Of a stretch of 12,174 bases of DNA, positions 1-8,380 are shown piece after piece. Both the position numbers and the translations under genes were made by a program. The DNA is from Clostridiales bacterium. Lineage in GTDB: Bacteria > Bacillota > Clostridia > Oscillospirales > Oscillospiraceae. The notes beneath the pieces are model-generated. The model made no database searches. It saw nothing but the letters and a program-made list of their open reading frames with translations, and was not told the origin of the DNA. Positions within the stretch are counted from its first letter, which is position 1; each line of letters starts with the position of its first letter. The stretch lies in the NCBI GenBank assembly GCA_029098065.1, contig JAQXNP010000172.1, positions 1 to 12,174 on the forward strand, given 5' to 3'.

Positions 1-64
1 GACCTGTTCCCCACCCTCTCCTGACCCCATCACGTTCCATCACTTTCTTACAACGAGGTAAGTC

Positions 65-1444
65 ATGTTTTCCTATTTACGACGGGGCAGGCGCTTTTAC
101 CGTGATCTGGCGGCGCTTGCCCTTCCCATCGTCCTGCAGAATCTGATCACCAACTCGCTGGGGATGCTGGACACCTTTATGGTGGGCCGCCTGGGGGAGG
201 CCCCCATGGCGGCGGTCACCCTGGCCAACATCCCCATCTTTGTCATCCAGCTCATGGTGTTAGGCTTTCAGAGCGGCGGGTCGGTGCTGATCAGCCAGCA
301 CTGGGGCAAGAAGGACACCGAGACCATCAACCGGGTCATCGGCATCAGCTTTTACGTGGCGGGGGCCCTGTCCCTGCTGTTCGCCCTGGTCATGACCCTG
401 GCCCCGGTGCGGTTCATGAGCCTGTTCAGCAACAACGCGGAGCTGGTGGAGATCGCCGCCCGGTACGCCCGCATCGTGGGGCCCTCCTACGTGTTCAACA
501 GCCTGAGTCAGGTGTATCTGGGGGCCCAGCGCAGCATGGAAAACCCCCGGGTGGGACTTTCCGTGCTGGCCCTGTCCATGTGCACCAACACGGTGCTCAA
601 CTACGCCCTGATCTTCGGAAAGCTGGGCGCCCCCGCCCTGGGAGTGGTGGGCGCGGCGGCGGCCACCCTTATCTCCCGCGTCATCGAGTTTATCGTCACC
701 TTCCTGTACGCCGGGCTGAACCGGCGGTTCCGGCTGCGCTGGTCCCTGGTCCTGCGGCCGGGACGGGAGGTGGCAGGGCGCTTTGTCCGCTACGCCACCC
801 CCGTGGTGCTCAACGAGACCCTGTGGGGCCTGGGCACCTCCCTCTTTTCCACCGTCATGGGCCACATGGAGGGCTCCACCCAGATTCTGGCCGCCTTCAC
901 CGTGTCGGGCAACATTGAAAAGATCGCCACGGTGATGGTCTTTGCGGTGGCGGGCGCGGCGGCCATCATCGTGGGCCGGGAGATCGGCCGGGGCGAAAGC
1001 CGGGAAACGGTGTACGCCATCGGGGCGGCCCTCAATCTGATCTCCTTCCTCGTCGGGCTGGTGGTGGGGGCTGCCGTCATCGTGCTCACCCTGACCCTGG
1101 CGGAGCCGCTGCTCTACCCCCTGTTCCGCCTTTCCCCCGCCGCCCGGAGCATCGCCACCACGATGATGATCCTGCTGTTCGCCTTCATGCCCCTCCGGTC
1201 CTTCAACACCACCAACGTGGTGGGGGTTCTCCGGGGAGGCGGGGACGTGAAGGCCGCCTCGATCATCGACCTGTCCCCCCTGTGGCTGATCTCTCTCCCT
1301 CTGGCCGCCCTGGCCGGACTGGTGTTCCACTGGGGGATCCTGGCTGTGTATCTGTGCATCTCCCTGGACAACGTGATCAAGTTTTTCATCGGCCTGGCCC
1401 GGCTCCGGTCCGGAAAGTGGATCCGGGATGTGACCAGGATCTGA
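65..1444 (+). CDS. MATE-family multidrug/toxin efflux transporter
   Basis: This is a 459-residue, almost entirely hydrophobic protein that reads as about 12 membrane helices, the usual size and fold of MATE (NorM/DinF-type) cation-coupled exporters in the cytoplasmic membrane. The N-terminal half has the family's opening pattern LPIVLQNLI (residues 20-28) followed by LGMLDTFMVGRLG (32-44). NYALIFG (179-185) and GVVGAAAATLISR (193-205) match the conserved end of the first lobe. GVLRGGGD (387-394) is the matching signature of the second lobe. The ATG at 65 is preceded by GAGGTAAG (55-62), a reasonable ribosome binding site close to the start. No promoter is recognisable in the 64 bases before it, so it may be expressed from further upstream. 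Two terminators follow at once, separating it from the heat-shock operon. The family is certain; the exported substrate cannot be read from sequence. Confidence 0.93.
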   Translation: MFSYLRRGRRFYRDLAALALPIVLQNLITNSLGMLDTFMVGRLGEAPMAAVTLANIPIFVIQLMVLGFQSGGSVLISQHWGKKDTETINRVIGISFYVAGALSLLFALVMTLAPVRFMSLFSNNAELVEIAARYARIVGPSYVFNSLSQVYLGAQRSMENPRVGLSVLALSMCTNTVLNYALIFGKLGAPALGVVGAAAATLISRVIEFIVTFLYAGLNRRFRLRWSLVLRPGREVAGRFVRYATPVVLNETLWGLGTSLFSTVMGHMEGSTQILAAFTVSGNIEKIATVMVFAVAGAAAIIVGREIGRGESRETVYAIGAALNLISFLVGLVVGAAVIVLTLTLAEPLLYPLFRLSPAARSIATTMMILLFAFMPLRSFNTTNVVGVLRGGGDVKAASIIDLSPLWLISLPLAALAGLVFHWGILAVYLCISLDNVIKFFIGLARLRSGKWIRDVTRI

Positions 1445-1463
1445 CAACCTCCCCCGCCGCTCT

Positions 1464-1483
1464 GGCAGTCGCACTGCCTTTTT
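1464..1483 (+). terminator. Compact intrinsic terminator after the MATE gene
   Basis: GGCAGT (1464-1469) pairs with ACTGCC (1473-1478) around a CGC loop and is followed directly by five T (1479-1483). The stem is only 6 bp, so it is probably a partial terminator backed up by the longer one just downstream. Confidence 0.6.
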
Positions 1484-1493
1484 GCTGATTTCC

Positions 1494-1525
1494 GCCGCCT
1501 TCCCGATGGGGAAGGCGGCATTTTT
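1494..1525 (+). terminator. Strong intrinsic terminator after the MATE gene
   Basis: A perfect 11-bp stem, GCCGCCTTCCC (1494-1504) with GGGAAGGCGGC (1509-1519), closes a GATG loop and is followed by ATTTTT (1520-1525). It is the second of two terminators in tandem and should isolate the heat-shock promoter, 50 bases downstream, from MATE transcription. The reverse strand lacks a T-run, so it acts in one direction only. Confidence 0.9.
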
Positions 1526-1575
1526 ACACTCCATTTTCTCCTTAATTATTCATATTTTATTTACAACCCCAGCCC

Positions 1576-1604
1576 TTGACATTATGGGTGGGGCGTGGTA
1601 CAGT
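1576..1604 (+). promoter_or_regulatory. Sigma-A-type promoter of the hrcA-grpE-dnaK-dnaJ operon
   Basis: TTGACA (1576-1581) is a perfect -35 box. TACAGT (1599-1604) is a 4-of-6 -10 box at the ideal 17-bp spacing. An AT-rich stretch (about 1530-1566) lies upstream and could act as an UP-like element. The predicted start of transcription is about 1611, inside the CIRCE operator, which is the standard geometry for HrcA repression. Confidence 0.88.
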
Positions 1605-1608
1605 ATCT

Positions 1609-1635
1609 TTAGCACTCGGGAGAACAGAGTGCTAA
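1609..1635 (+). promoter_or_regulatory. CIRCE operator (HrcA binding site)
   Basis: TTAGCACTC (1609-1617), a 9-base spacer, then GAGTGCTAA (1627-1635) is a perfect copy of the consensus CIRCE inverted repeat (controlling inverted repeat of chaperone expression). It covers the predicted transcription start and lies just before hrcA. HrcA is known to bind CIRCE and repress, with repression relieved when GroEL or misfolded protein load changes. It is the only CIRCE copy in the window, so the four chaperone genes probably share this one control point. Confidence 0.97.
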
Positions 1636-1644
1636 ATCCTTTGT

Positions 1645-1653
1645 AAGAGGTGA
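1645..1653 (+). promoter_or_regulatory. hrcA: Ribosome binding site that selects a TTG start for hrcA
   Basis: AAGAGGTGA is a long match to the 16S anti-Shine-Dalgarno and ends 5 bases before TTG at 1659. The alternative GTG at 1650 lies inside this site and has no binding site of its own, so the TTG is preferred. Confidence 0.75.
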
Positions 1654-1658
1654 GCGGC

Positions 1659-2726
1659 TTGGATCTGTCCGATCGAAAAAAGAAAATCCTCCGGGCCGTC
1701 ATCGAAAGCTACATTCAAAACGCAGAGCCTGTGGGTTCCAAAGCGGTGGCCGAGTGGGCCCACCTGAACGTATCTTCCGCCACCATCCGAAACGAGATGG
1801 CCTATCTGGAGGAGCACGGCTATCTGGAGCAGCCCCACACCTCCGCCGGGCGGATTCCCTCCCCCAAGGGTTACCGGCTCTACGTCAACGAGCTCATGGA
1901 GGACTACAAGCTCTCCATTCAGGAGACCCAGCGCATCAATGAGGCGCTTCATCTGAAGATGAAGGCCCTGGACCGGGTCATCGATGAGGCCGGCCGGGTC
2001 GTGGCAAAGCTGACCCAGTATCCCGCCTTTGCCCTGGCCGCCGGGCCGGAGCGGATGACGATCCGGCGCTTTGATCTGCTGCTGGTGGAGCAGAACGCTT
2101 TTATCGCGGTGGTCATGACCGACTCCAGCACGGTGCGCAATAAGCTCTTCCGTCTGGGGGAGGATCTGACGGAATCCCAGCTTCAGATGCTGGGCACCCT
2201 GTTAAATACCGGCTTCACCGGTCTCACCCTTGCCGAACTGACGCCGGAACTGGCCCGGGTCGCCCAGCACGCCACTCGGGAGGCTTATGAGCTCATCGAG
2301 ATGGTGGTCCGCTTTGCCGCCGAGGTGCTGGAAGATCTTCAGAAGCGCCCCGTCCACACCGCCGGCATTGCCAATCTGCTGGAACATCCGGAATACCGGA
2401 GCCTCGAGCGGGCCCAGCCGCTGATGAGCTACCTGTCCGATCAGGATATGGCCGCCTTCCCCCTTTCCGTCGATCCCAACCATGCCACCGACATTGTCAT
2501 CGGCCCGGAAAATGTGGCCGATGCGCTGAAGGACTCCAGCGTGGTGATGGCCAGTTACGACATGGGAGACGGCATGCGGGGGCTCATCGGCGTGGTCGGA
2601 CCCACCCGGATGGATTACGCCAAGATCTCCGCCCGGCTGGCCTATTTCGCCAGAGGGCTGTCCTGGGTCATCAATCAGGGCGGGCTGCCCGTTCCGCTGC
2701 CGCCGGACCAGGAAAAGGAAAAATAA
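1659..2726 (+). CDS. hrcA: Heat-inducible transcription repressor HrcA
   Basis: HrcA represses class I heat-shock genes by binding CIRCE, which sits 24 bp upstream. With the TTG start the product is 355 residues, normal for the family, and begins MDLSDRKKKILRAVI. The N-terminal winged helix (about 1-75) carries the diagnostic blocks AEPVGSKAVAEW, SSATIRNEMAYLEEHGYL and QPHTSAGRIPSPKGYR. The rest is the GAF-like and dimerisation region, with the typical IGPEN and GLIGVVGPTRMDY patterns near the C-terminus. A GTG at 1650 would add three residues but is buried in the ribosome binding site. It is the first gene of the operon, so the repressor autoregulates. grpE follows after 36 bases. Confidence 0.97.
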   Translation: MDLSDRKKKILRAVIESYIQNAEPVGSKAVAEWAHLNVSSATIRNEMAYLEEHGYLEQPHTSAGRIPSPKGYRLYVNELMEDYKLSIQETQRINEALHLKMKALDRVIDEAGRVVAKLTQYPAFALAAGPERMTIRRFDLLLVEQNAFIAVVMTDSSTVRNKLFRLGEDLTESQLQMLGTLLNTGFTGLTLAELTPELARVAQHATREAYELIEMVVRFAAEVLEDLQKRPVHTAGIANLLEHPEYRSLERAQPLMSYLSDQDMAAFPLSVDPNHATDIVIGPENVADALKDSSVVMASYDMGDGMRGLIGVVGPTRMDYAKISARLAYFARGLSWVINQGGLPVPLPPDQEKEK

Positions 2727-2748
2727 GCGGCTGTGCCGCACAGATACC

Positions 2749-2757
2749 AAGGAGGGA
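2749..2757 (+). promoter_or_regulatory. grpE: Ribosome binding site that selects a TTG start for grpE
   Basis: AAGGAGGGA ends 5 bases before the TTG at 2763. An in-frame GTG exists at 2733, but it would place this strong site inside the coding region, so the TTG is the likelier start. Confidence 0.8.
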
Positions 2758-2762
2758 ATCTC

Positions 2763-3338
2763 TTGAGCGAGAAGAAGAACAAAACGGCTCCCGAGGCCAG
2801 CGAGCCCGAGGAGACCGTAACGGCTGAGGAGGCCTCCGCCGCCCAGGCGGGAGAAGCCCAGGCCGACACGCCCGGCCAGGAGGAGAAGGATCCTCTGCTG
2901 GAGGAGCTGGAAACCCTGAAGGCCAATCTGGCCGACCAGGAGGACAAATTCCTCCGGCTGGCCGCCGAGTACGATAACTTCCGCCGCCGCAGCCAGAAGG
3001 AGAAGGAAGGGATCTACGCCGACGCCAAGGCCGACGCCGTCAAGGCCCTTCTCCCCGTCTACGACAACCTGGAGCGGGCGCTGAAGCAGGAGACCGCCGA
3101 CGAGGCCTACAAGAAGGGCGTGGAAATGACCATGGCCGGCCTGAAAAAGGCGTTTGACGGACTGGGCGTCACCGAGATTGATGCCGCCGGTCAGCCCTTC
3201 GACCCCAACATTCACAATGCCGTGATGCATGTGGAGGATGAATCTCTGGGAGAAAACACTGTGGCGGAGGTATTCCAGGCCGGCTTCAAACTGGGCGACA
3301 AGGTCATCCGCTTCGCCATGGTCAAGGTGGCCAATTAG
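2763..3338 (+). CDS. grpE: Nucleotide exchange factor GrpE
   Basis: GrpE releases ADP from DnaK and so resets the chaperone cycle in the cytoplasm. From the TTG start the product is 191 residues, close to E. coli GrpE in length. An acidic, Ala/Glu-rich disordered tail (1-42) leads into the long dimerising helix (about 43-110), which includes [13 protein letters not shown], the usual conserved stretch before the DnaK-contacting part. The C-terminal beta domain carries the family signature from [14 protein letters not shown] (146-159) through [23 protein letters not shown] (167-189). It sits 36 bases after hrcA and 80 bases before dnaK, in the same transcription unit. An in-frame GTG at 2733 would add 10 residues, but the ribosome binding site favours 2763. 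Confidence 0.97.
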   Translation: MSEKKNKTAPEASEPEETVTAEEASAAQAGEAQADTPGQEEKDPLLEELETLKANLADQEDKFLRLAAEYDNFRRRSQKEKEGIYADAKADAVKALLPVYDNLERALKQETADEAYKKGVEMTMAGLKKAFDGLGVTEIDAAGQPFDPNIHNAVMHVEDESLGENTVAEVFQAGFKLGDKVIRFAMVKVAN

Positions 3339-3418
3339 TGTTCCATTCCCCGGTAATGCCGGAGAAAATATCTTCATTTTGTATAAAACAATCTTTTCTA
3401 TACTTGGAGGAATCTGTT

Positions 3419-5284
<1,866 letters not shown>

Positions 5285-5295
5285 AAACGAGCGGC

Positions 5296-5315
5296 GGCGG
5301 GGGCTTGCCCCCGCC
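5296..5315 (+). other. GC-rich hairpin in the dnaK-dnaJ gap
   Basis: GGCGGGGG (5296-5303) pairs perfectly with CCCCCGCC (5308-5315) around a CTTG loop, 12 bases after the dnaK stop codon. No T-run follows, so it does not look like a standard terminator. Within the 107-base gap it could stabilise the dnaK end of the message, mark a processing site or reduce read-through into dnaJ. Confidence 0.7.
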
Positions 5316-5391
5316 ACGCGCTTGTCCAGGTCCTCCCCTCCGGGAAGACCGTCTGATAAAAACCGATTCTCTCCCTCGAGAGGTGAAACAT

Positions 5392-6549
5392 ATGCCCGAA
5401 CAAAAACGAGATTATTATGAAGTCCTGGGCGTGTCCCGCTCGGCTACAGAAGATGAGCTGAAAAAAGCCTACCGCAAACTGGCCAAGCAGTACCACCCGG
5501 ATCTGAACCCCGGCGACAAAACGGCCGAGGCCAAGTTCAAGGAAGTCAACGAGGCCTATGAGGTCCTCTCCGACAAGGACAAACGGGCCCGCTACGACCA
5601 GTATGGCCACGCCGGTGTGGATCCCAATTTCGGCGCCGGCGGATTCAACGGCGGCGCCGGCTTCGATATGGGAGACATCGATCTGGGCGATATCTTCGGC
5701 TCCTTCTTCGGCGGCGGCTTCGGCGGGGGCGGCCAGCGGGCCAACCCCAACGCCCCCCGAAAGGGAGAGACCCTCCGCGCTGCGGTGACTATTTCCTTTG
5801 AAGAAGCCGCCTTCGGCTGTGAGAAGGAGATCACGCTGACCCGCTCGGAGACCTGTTCCTCCTGCAAGGGCACCGGCTGCGCCCCGGGGACCACCGCCGA
5901 AGTCTGCCCCGACTGCCACGGCACCGGCTCCATCCGCATCCAGCGGGGAGGCGGGGCGTTCATGTTCTCCACCTCCGCCCCCTGCACCCGCTGCCAGGGC
6001 ACAGGAAAGATCATCCATCAGCCCTGCGACCAGTGCAGGGGCTCCGGCAAGGTGCGCAAGCAGCGGAAAATCACGGTCTCCATCCCCGCCGGCATTGACA
6101 ACGGTCAGGCCATCTCCCTGCGGGGCCAGGGCGGTGCGGGAGTCAACGGCGGCCCGGCGGGCGACCTGCTCATCAGCGTCACCGTCCGGCCCAGCGATAA
6201 ATTCCGCCGGGACGGCACCGCGGTCTACCTGGATCAGACTGTCACCTTCACCCAGGCCGCTCTGGGCGCCAAACTCATCATTCCCACCATCGACGGCAAC
6301 GTGGAGTACACTCTGCCCGCTGGGACCCAGCCGGGAACTGTGTTCCGTCTGCGGGGAAAGGGCATTCCCTCGGTGAACGGCCGGGGACGGGGCGACCAGT
6401 TTGTCACCATCCAGATTCGGGTGCCCACCTCGCTGAACTCCGGGCAGCGGGAGGCGCTGCTGGCCTACTCCTCCGCCATGGGAGAGGACGTAGGCAGCGA
6501 AGATCCCGGCCCGAAGGGCTTTTTTGACAAGCACAGAAAGAAAAAATAA
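5392..6549 (+). CDS. dnaJ: Chaperone protein DnaJ (Hsp40, type I)
   Basis: DnaJ delivers unfolded clients to DnaK and stimulates its ATPase. The product is 385 residues with the full type I layout. The J domain (about 5-70) includes the essential HPD at 35-37 and the YDQYGHAG end at 69-75. A Gly/Phe-rich linker (about 80-118) follows, containing [15 protein letters not shown]. Then come four CxxCxGxG zinc repeats (Cys 155/158, 172/175, 198/201, 212/215). The C-terminal client-binding domains include LRGQGG and [18 protein letters not shown]. All eight zinc cysteines are present. The ATG at 5392 follows GAGAGGTGA (5378-5386). A TTG at 5305 would add 29 low-complexity residues read through the hairpin and is unlikely. 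It is the last gene of the operon; the terminator begins 1 base after its stop. Confidence 0.98.
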   Translation: MPEQKRDYYEVLGVSRSATEDELKKAYRKLAKQYHPDLNPGDKTAEAKFKEVNEAYEVLSDKDKRARYDQYGHAGVDPNFGAGGFNGGAGFDMGDIDLGDIFGSFFGGGFGGGGQRANPNAPRKGETLRAAVTISFEEAAFGCEKEITLTRSETCSSCKGTGCAPGTTAEVCPDCHGTGSIRIQRGGGAFMFSTSAPCTRCQGTGKIIHQPCDQCRGSGKVRKQRKITVSIPAGIDNGQAISLRGQGGAGVNGGPAGDLLISVTVRPSDKFRRDGTAVYLDQTVTFTQAALGAKLIIPTIDGNVEYTLPAGTQPGTVFRLRGKGIPSVNGRGRGDQFVTIQIRVPTSLNSGQREALLAYSSAMGEDVGSEDPGPKGFFDKHRKKK

Positions 6550-6550
6550 G

Positions 6551-6579
6551 AAGGGGACGGCCTGCGGCCGTCCCCTTTT
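6551..6579. terminator. Bidirectional intrinsic terminator between dnaJ and the convergent minus-strand operon
   Basis: AAGGGGACGGCC (6551-6562) and GGCCGTCCCCTT (6566-6577) form a perfect 12-bp stem with a TGC loop, then TTTT overlapping its end (6576-6579). On the minus strand the same stem is followed by CTTATTTTTT, so it can end both dnaJ transcription and the converging minus-strand gene, whose stop codon is at 6594-6596. Confidence 0.93.
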
Positions 6580-6593
6580 CATGTCCTAATATC

Positions 6594-7850
6594 CTATTGC
6601 TGTTCTGCCAGGGAACTGAGCTTCTGAATCATGAACTCTCCCGCCTGCCTTCTCCATGCGGGCTTCCAGACGGAGGAAAACTTTTCTCTCCGGTAATCGT
6701 ATATGTACACCGCGTCGATTTGGGGGCAGCCGGAATCAAGAGCCGCTTTCAGGCTGACTTTACCATTGATGATTCCCAGAATCACGCTCAGCCCCGAGGT
6801 CTCGTCATAATGGATCAGAAAGGACTCCTCGTCATCGCCGGAACCCACGATCCTGGTGACCTGCACGAGCGAGGCCGGTTCAATCAGGAACGGAACGAGC
6901 TGTTCTTCCGATGCCTGGTCCAACTCCGCGCGGTACTTGACCGTTTCTTCCCCGGAATCACCGGTCACGCTCCACTTCAGGCCCTCCAGCATCTCCAGCA
7001 GGGTCTCCATCGTCCGGTCCTCCCCATTGAAATCAAAGGTCCGGGCGGCAAAGGCCTCCGGCTCCACCGGAATCAGTCTGGAGCGGCAGTCCATGTAGCC
7101 CATGGCAAACAGAAGCAGAAGCCCGGACAGCAGAAGCATTCCCACCGCGCGCTTCACCGGGGAGCGCCTCCCTTTGCTCCCGCGCATCAGCACCCCTCCC
7201 TGGGCCGTCTCCGGCTCCTCGTGGATCTTCACCACATTCCGCGCGGTCACAGCGGCCGCGATCCCGGAAAACAGCAGGAGCTCTCCGCTGACGATATACT
7301 GCTTGACCATCCGTCTCATGGGGTCGTAGAGATTGCCCAGGTGTACCGTCCCCAGCTGTTCACGCAGGATCTCCGTGGCAATGGAATCACTCAGCGAGAA
7401 GGTGACCAAAATGACCAGGATCGGAACAAGCACCGTCCACAGCACAAGATAGGGCCTCTTCTCCCGCGGCAGGAGCTGGTCATACAGCAGCGCGATGGCG
7501 ATGGCATCGGTGAACCAGGAGTTGAACAGGAGGATCAGGATGAAAAAAAGCACGATCCTCAGGGCGGGATGGGAGTTCTCCTTCCGCTTCCGCAGCAGCT
7601 TTTTTCCCGCCAGCCGTTCTCCCCAGGTCCGGCGCTCCAGGTGAAACACCACAGCCACGTAAAGGGCGTCCAGGAGCAGAATGAATCCGCGGCAGATCAC
7701 CGACAGAGTTTCTCTCTTCACCAGACGGCTGATGTACGCGCCCACTCCGCCCCACCGCAGCGCGGCAAGCCCGCAGAACAGGATGATGACAACGCCCAGC
7801 AGGGAAACCCATGCCAGAGCGCATTTCTTGTAAAAGGCTATACGGTTCAC
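6594..7850 (-). CDS. Uncharacterised multi-pass membrane protein with C-terminal soluble domain
   Basis: I do not recognise the family. The 418-residue product shows hydrophobic segments at about 11-31, 48-69, 97-121, 133-153, 186-204 and 235-252, then a hydrophilic domain of about 165 residues (253-418). The loop at 70-96 is very basic (RRTWGERLAGKKLLRKRK) and is probably cytoplasmic. The loop at 203-235 is also basic, so the positive-inside rule suggests one weak segment (perhaps 186-204) does not cross. In that model the C-terminal domain lies outside the cell. No catalytic motif is visible. The GTG start at 7850 overlaps the stop of the upstream small gene (GTGA) and has no good ribosome binding site of its own, so translation is probably coupled. 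Its 3' end faces dnaJ across a shared terminator. Confidence 0.8.
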   Translation of the reverse strand: MNRIAFYKKCALAWVSLLGVVIILFCGLAALRWGGVGAYISRLVKRETLSVICRGFILLLDALYVAVVFHLERRTWGERLAGKKLLRKRKENSHPALRIVLFFILILLFNSWFTDAIAIALLYDQLLPREKRPYLVLWTVLVPILVILVTFSLSDSIATEILREQLGTVHLGNLYDPMRRMVKQYIVSGELLLFSGIAAAVTARNVVKIHEEPETAQGGVLMRGSKGRRSPVKRAVGMLLLSGLLLLFAMGYMDCRSRLIPVEPEAFAARTFDFNGEDRTMETLLEMLEGLKWSVTGDSGEETVKYRAELDQASEEQLVPFLIEPASLVQVTRIVGSGDDEESFLIHYDETSGLSVILGIINGKVSLKAALDSGCPQIDAVYIYDYRREKFSSVWKPAWRRQAGEFMIQKLSSLAEQQ

Positions 7851-8065
7851 TCTTCTAAGTCACTCCGTCTACTGCTATAATATGTAACATCTTCCGCACC
7901 ATCAACATCTTGAACGTCAACTCCAACGGCATTTTCGATATATTCTGCAACATTCTTATATTCTATAGCTCTAATCTTATCCATATTTCCCGTTGCAAAC
8001 GCCGGAGCCGCTAAACCCACACACATAGTCAAAGCCAGGAATATACTTACCAGTTTCTTTTTTAT
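7847..8065 (-). CDS. Small exported acidic peptide with ATA at the start position
   Basis: Read from 8065 this encodes 72 residues with a textbook signal peptide: KKKL, a hydrophobic core (VSIFLALTMCVGLAA), then PAFA before the predicted cleavage after residue 24. The mature part is about 48 residues, acidic, with no cysteine, and ends SSRRSDLEE. AAAGGAGG (8080-8073) lies 7 bases upstream, exactly as for a normal start, yet the codon at 8065-8063 is ATA, with TAA just before it in frame. The first conventional start in frame is TTG at 8032, which would delete the basic n-region and half the core and lacks a binding site. So either AUA is used, or a former ATG has mutated and the gene is impaired. 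Its stop overlaps the start of the membrane-protein gene. The function is unknown; the context suggests they work together. Confidence 0.65.
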   Translation of the reverse strand: MKKKLVSIFLALTMCVGLAAPAFATGNMDKIRAIEYKNVAEYIENAVGVDVQDVDGAEDVTYYSSRRSDLEE

Positions 8066-8072
8066 TTATAAT

Positions 8073-8080
8073 CCTCCTTT
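8073..8080 (-). promoter_or_regulatory. Strong ribosome binding site in front of the ATA codon
   Basis: On the minus strand this reads AAAGGAGG, 7 bases before the ATA at 8065-8063. Its quality and spacing are the main reason to place the small gene's intended start there and not at the TTG 33 bases further in. Confidence 0.8.
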
Positions 8081-8191
8081 TTTCTACTTACGCCGCTTTT
8101 CTCTTTTCCGCTCTGATCAATACCGGTTTCAGTCCTTCTTTTCCCTTCTGTTTGGAACTCTCTCCCCTTTTCTGAAATCATTTTCAATTTT

Positions 8192-8219
8192 AGAATACCA
8201 TATATAAATTCTTTGTCAA
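8192..8219 (-). promoter_or_regulatory. Promoter of the minus-strand small peptide/membrane protein operon
   Basis: On the minus strand TTGACA (8219-8214) is followed after 16 bases by TATTCT (8197-8192), with TGG directly before it giving an extended -10. Transcription should begin near 8185, leaving a purine-rich leader of about 120 bases before the small gene. Confidence 0.65.
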
Positions 8220-8299
8220 TATATTTTCACTAAAATCCGTGCGTAAATAAGTCAATTTTTTGTGCATTTTTATTCTTTGCCCGAACTTTCCCGCCCCAC

Positions 8300-8328
8300 T
8301 TTACAAAAACGGAAAAAAGAAATAAAAT
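8300..8328 (+). promoter_or_regulatory. Promoter upstream of the GT39 glycosyltransferase gene
   Basis: TTTACA (8300-8305) and TAAAAT (8323-8328) are each one base from consensus and are spaced by the ideal 17 bp. The predicted start, about 8335, falls inside the left arm of the hairpin at 8330-8359. It probably drives the glycosyltransferase gene and possibly the two genes after it. Confidence 0.75.
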
Positions 8329-8329
8329 A

Positions 8330-8359
8330 GGGGGCAGACTGTGTCTGTCCTCTATTTTT
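8330..8359 (+). terminator. Terminator-like hairpin just before the GT39 gene
   Basis: GGGGGCAGAC (8330-8339) pairs with GTCTGTCCTC (8343-8352), 10 bp including two G-U pairs, around a TGT loop, then TATTTTT (8353-8359). It resembles an intrinsic terminator only for RNA entering from upstream. A transcript starting near 8335 would keep only the inner 5 bp. It may stop read-through or cap the 5' end of the message. Confidence 0.5.
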
Positions 8360-8380
8360 GCCCTGATCGGAGGAACTGCC

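Larger units (their letters stand above)
8066..8380. other. AT-rich divergent intergenic region
   Basis: This 315-bp stretch separates the minus-strand operon from the plus-strand glycosyltransferase gene. It is far more AT-rich than the flanking genes. It holds the minus-strand promoter (8192-8219) with its leader, a plus-strand promoter (8300-8328), and a terminator-like hairpin (8330-8359). I see no tRNA, riboswitch-like conserved motif or convincing gene between 8220 and 8299. Confidence 0.7.

Noticed and set aside
260..1534. Long minus-strand frame opposite the MATE gene
   Set aside because: The peptide is rich in Gly, His, Gln, Asp and Pro, as expected from antisense of a hydrophobic protein, and it runs through the terminators.
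2202..3377. Long minus-strand frame opposite hrcA and grpE
   Set aside because: It spans two confirmed genes and their spacer and has antisense-type composition.
3373..3404. Possible extra promoter before dnaK (TATACT at 3399-3404)
   Set aside because: The -35 candidates are at 14 or 20 bp spacing, and the -10 box nearly abuts the ribosome binding site. The gap is AT-rich but not convincing, and there is no second CIRCE.
3338..3418. GTG extension of DnaK by 27 residues
   Set aside because: It has no ribosome binding site and overlaps the grpE stop, while the ATG at 3419 has GGAGG at good spacing and begins with the standard [12 protein letters not shown].
5305..5391. TTG extension of DnaJ by 29 residues
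   Set aside because: It would translate the hairpin region into a non-conserved Pro/Arg-rich leader. The ATG at 5392 has a strong binding site and matches the DnaJ N-terminus.
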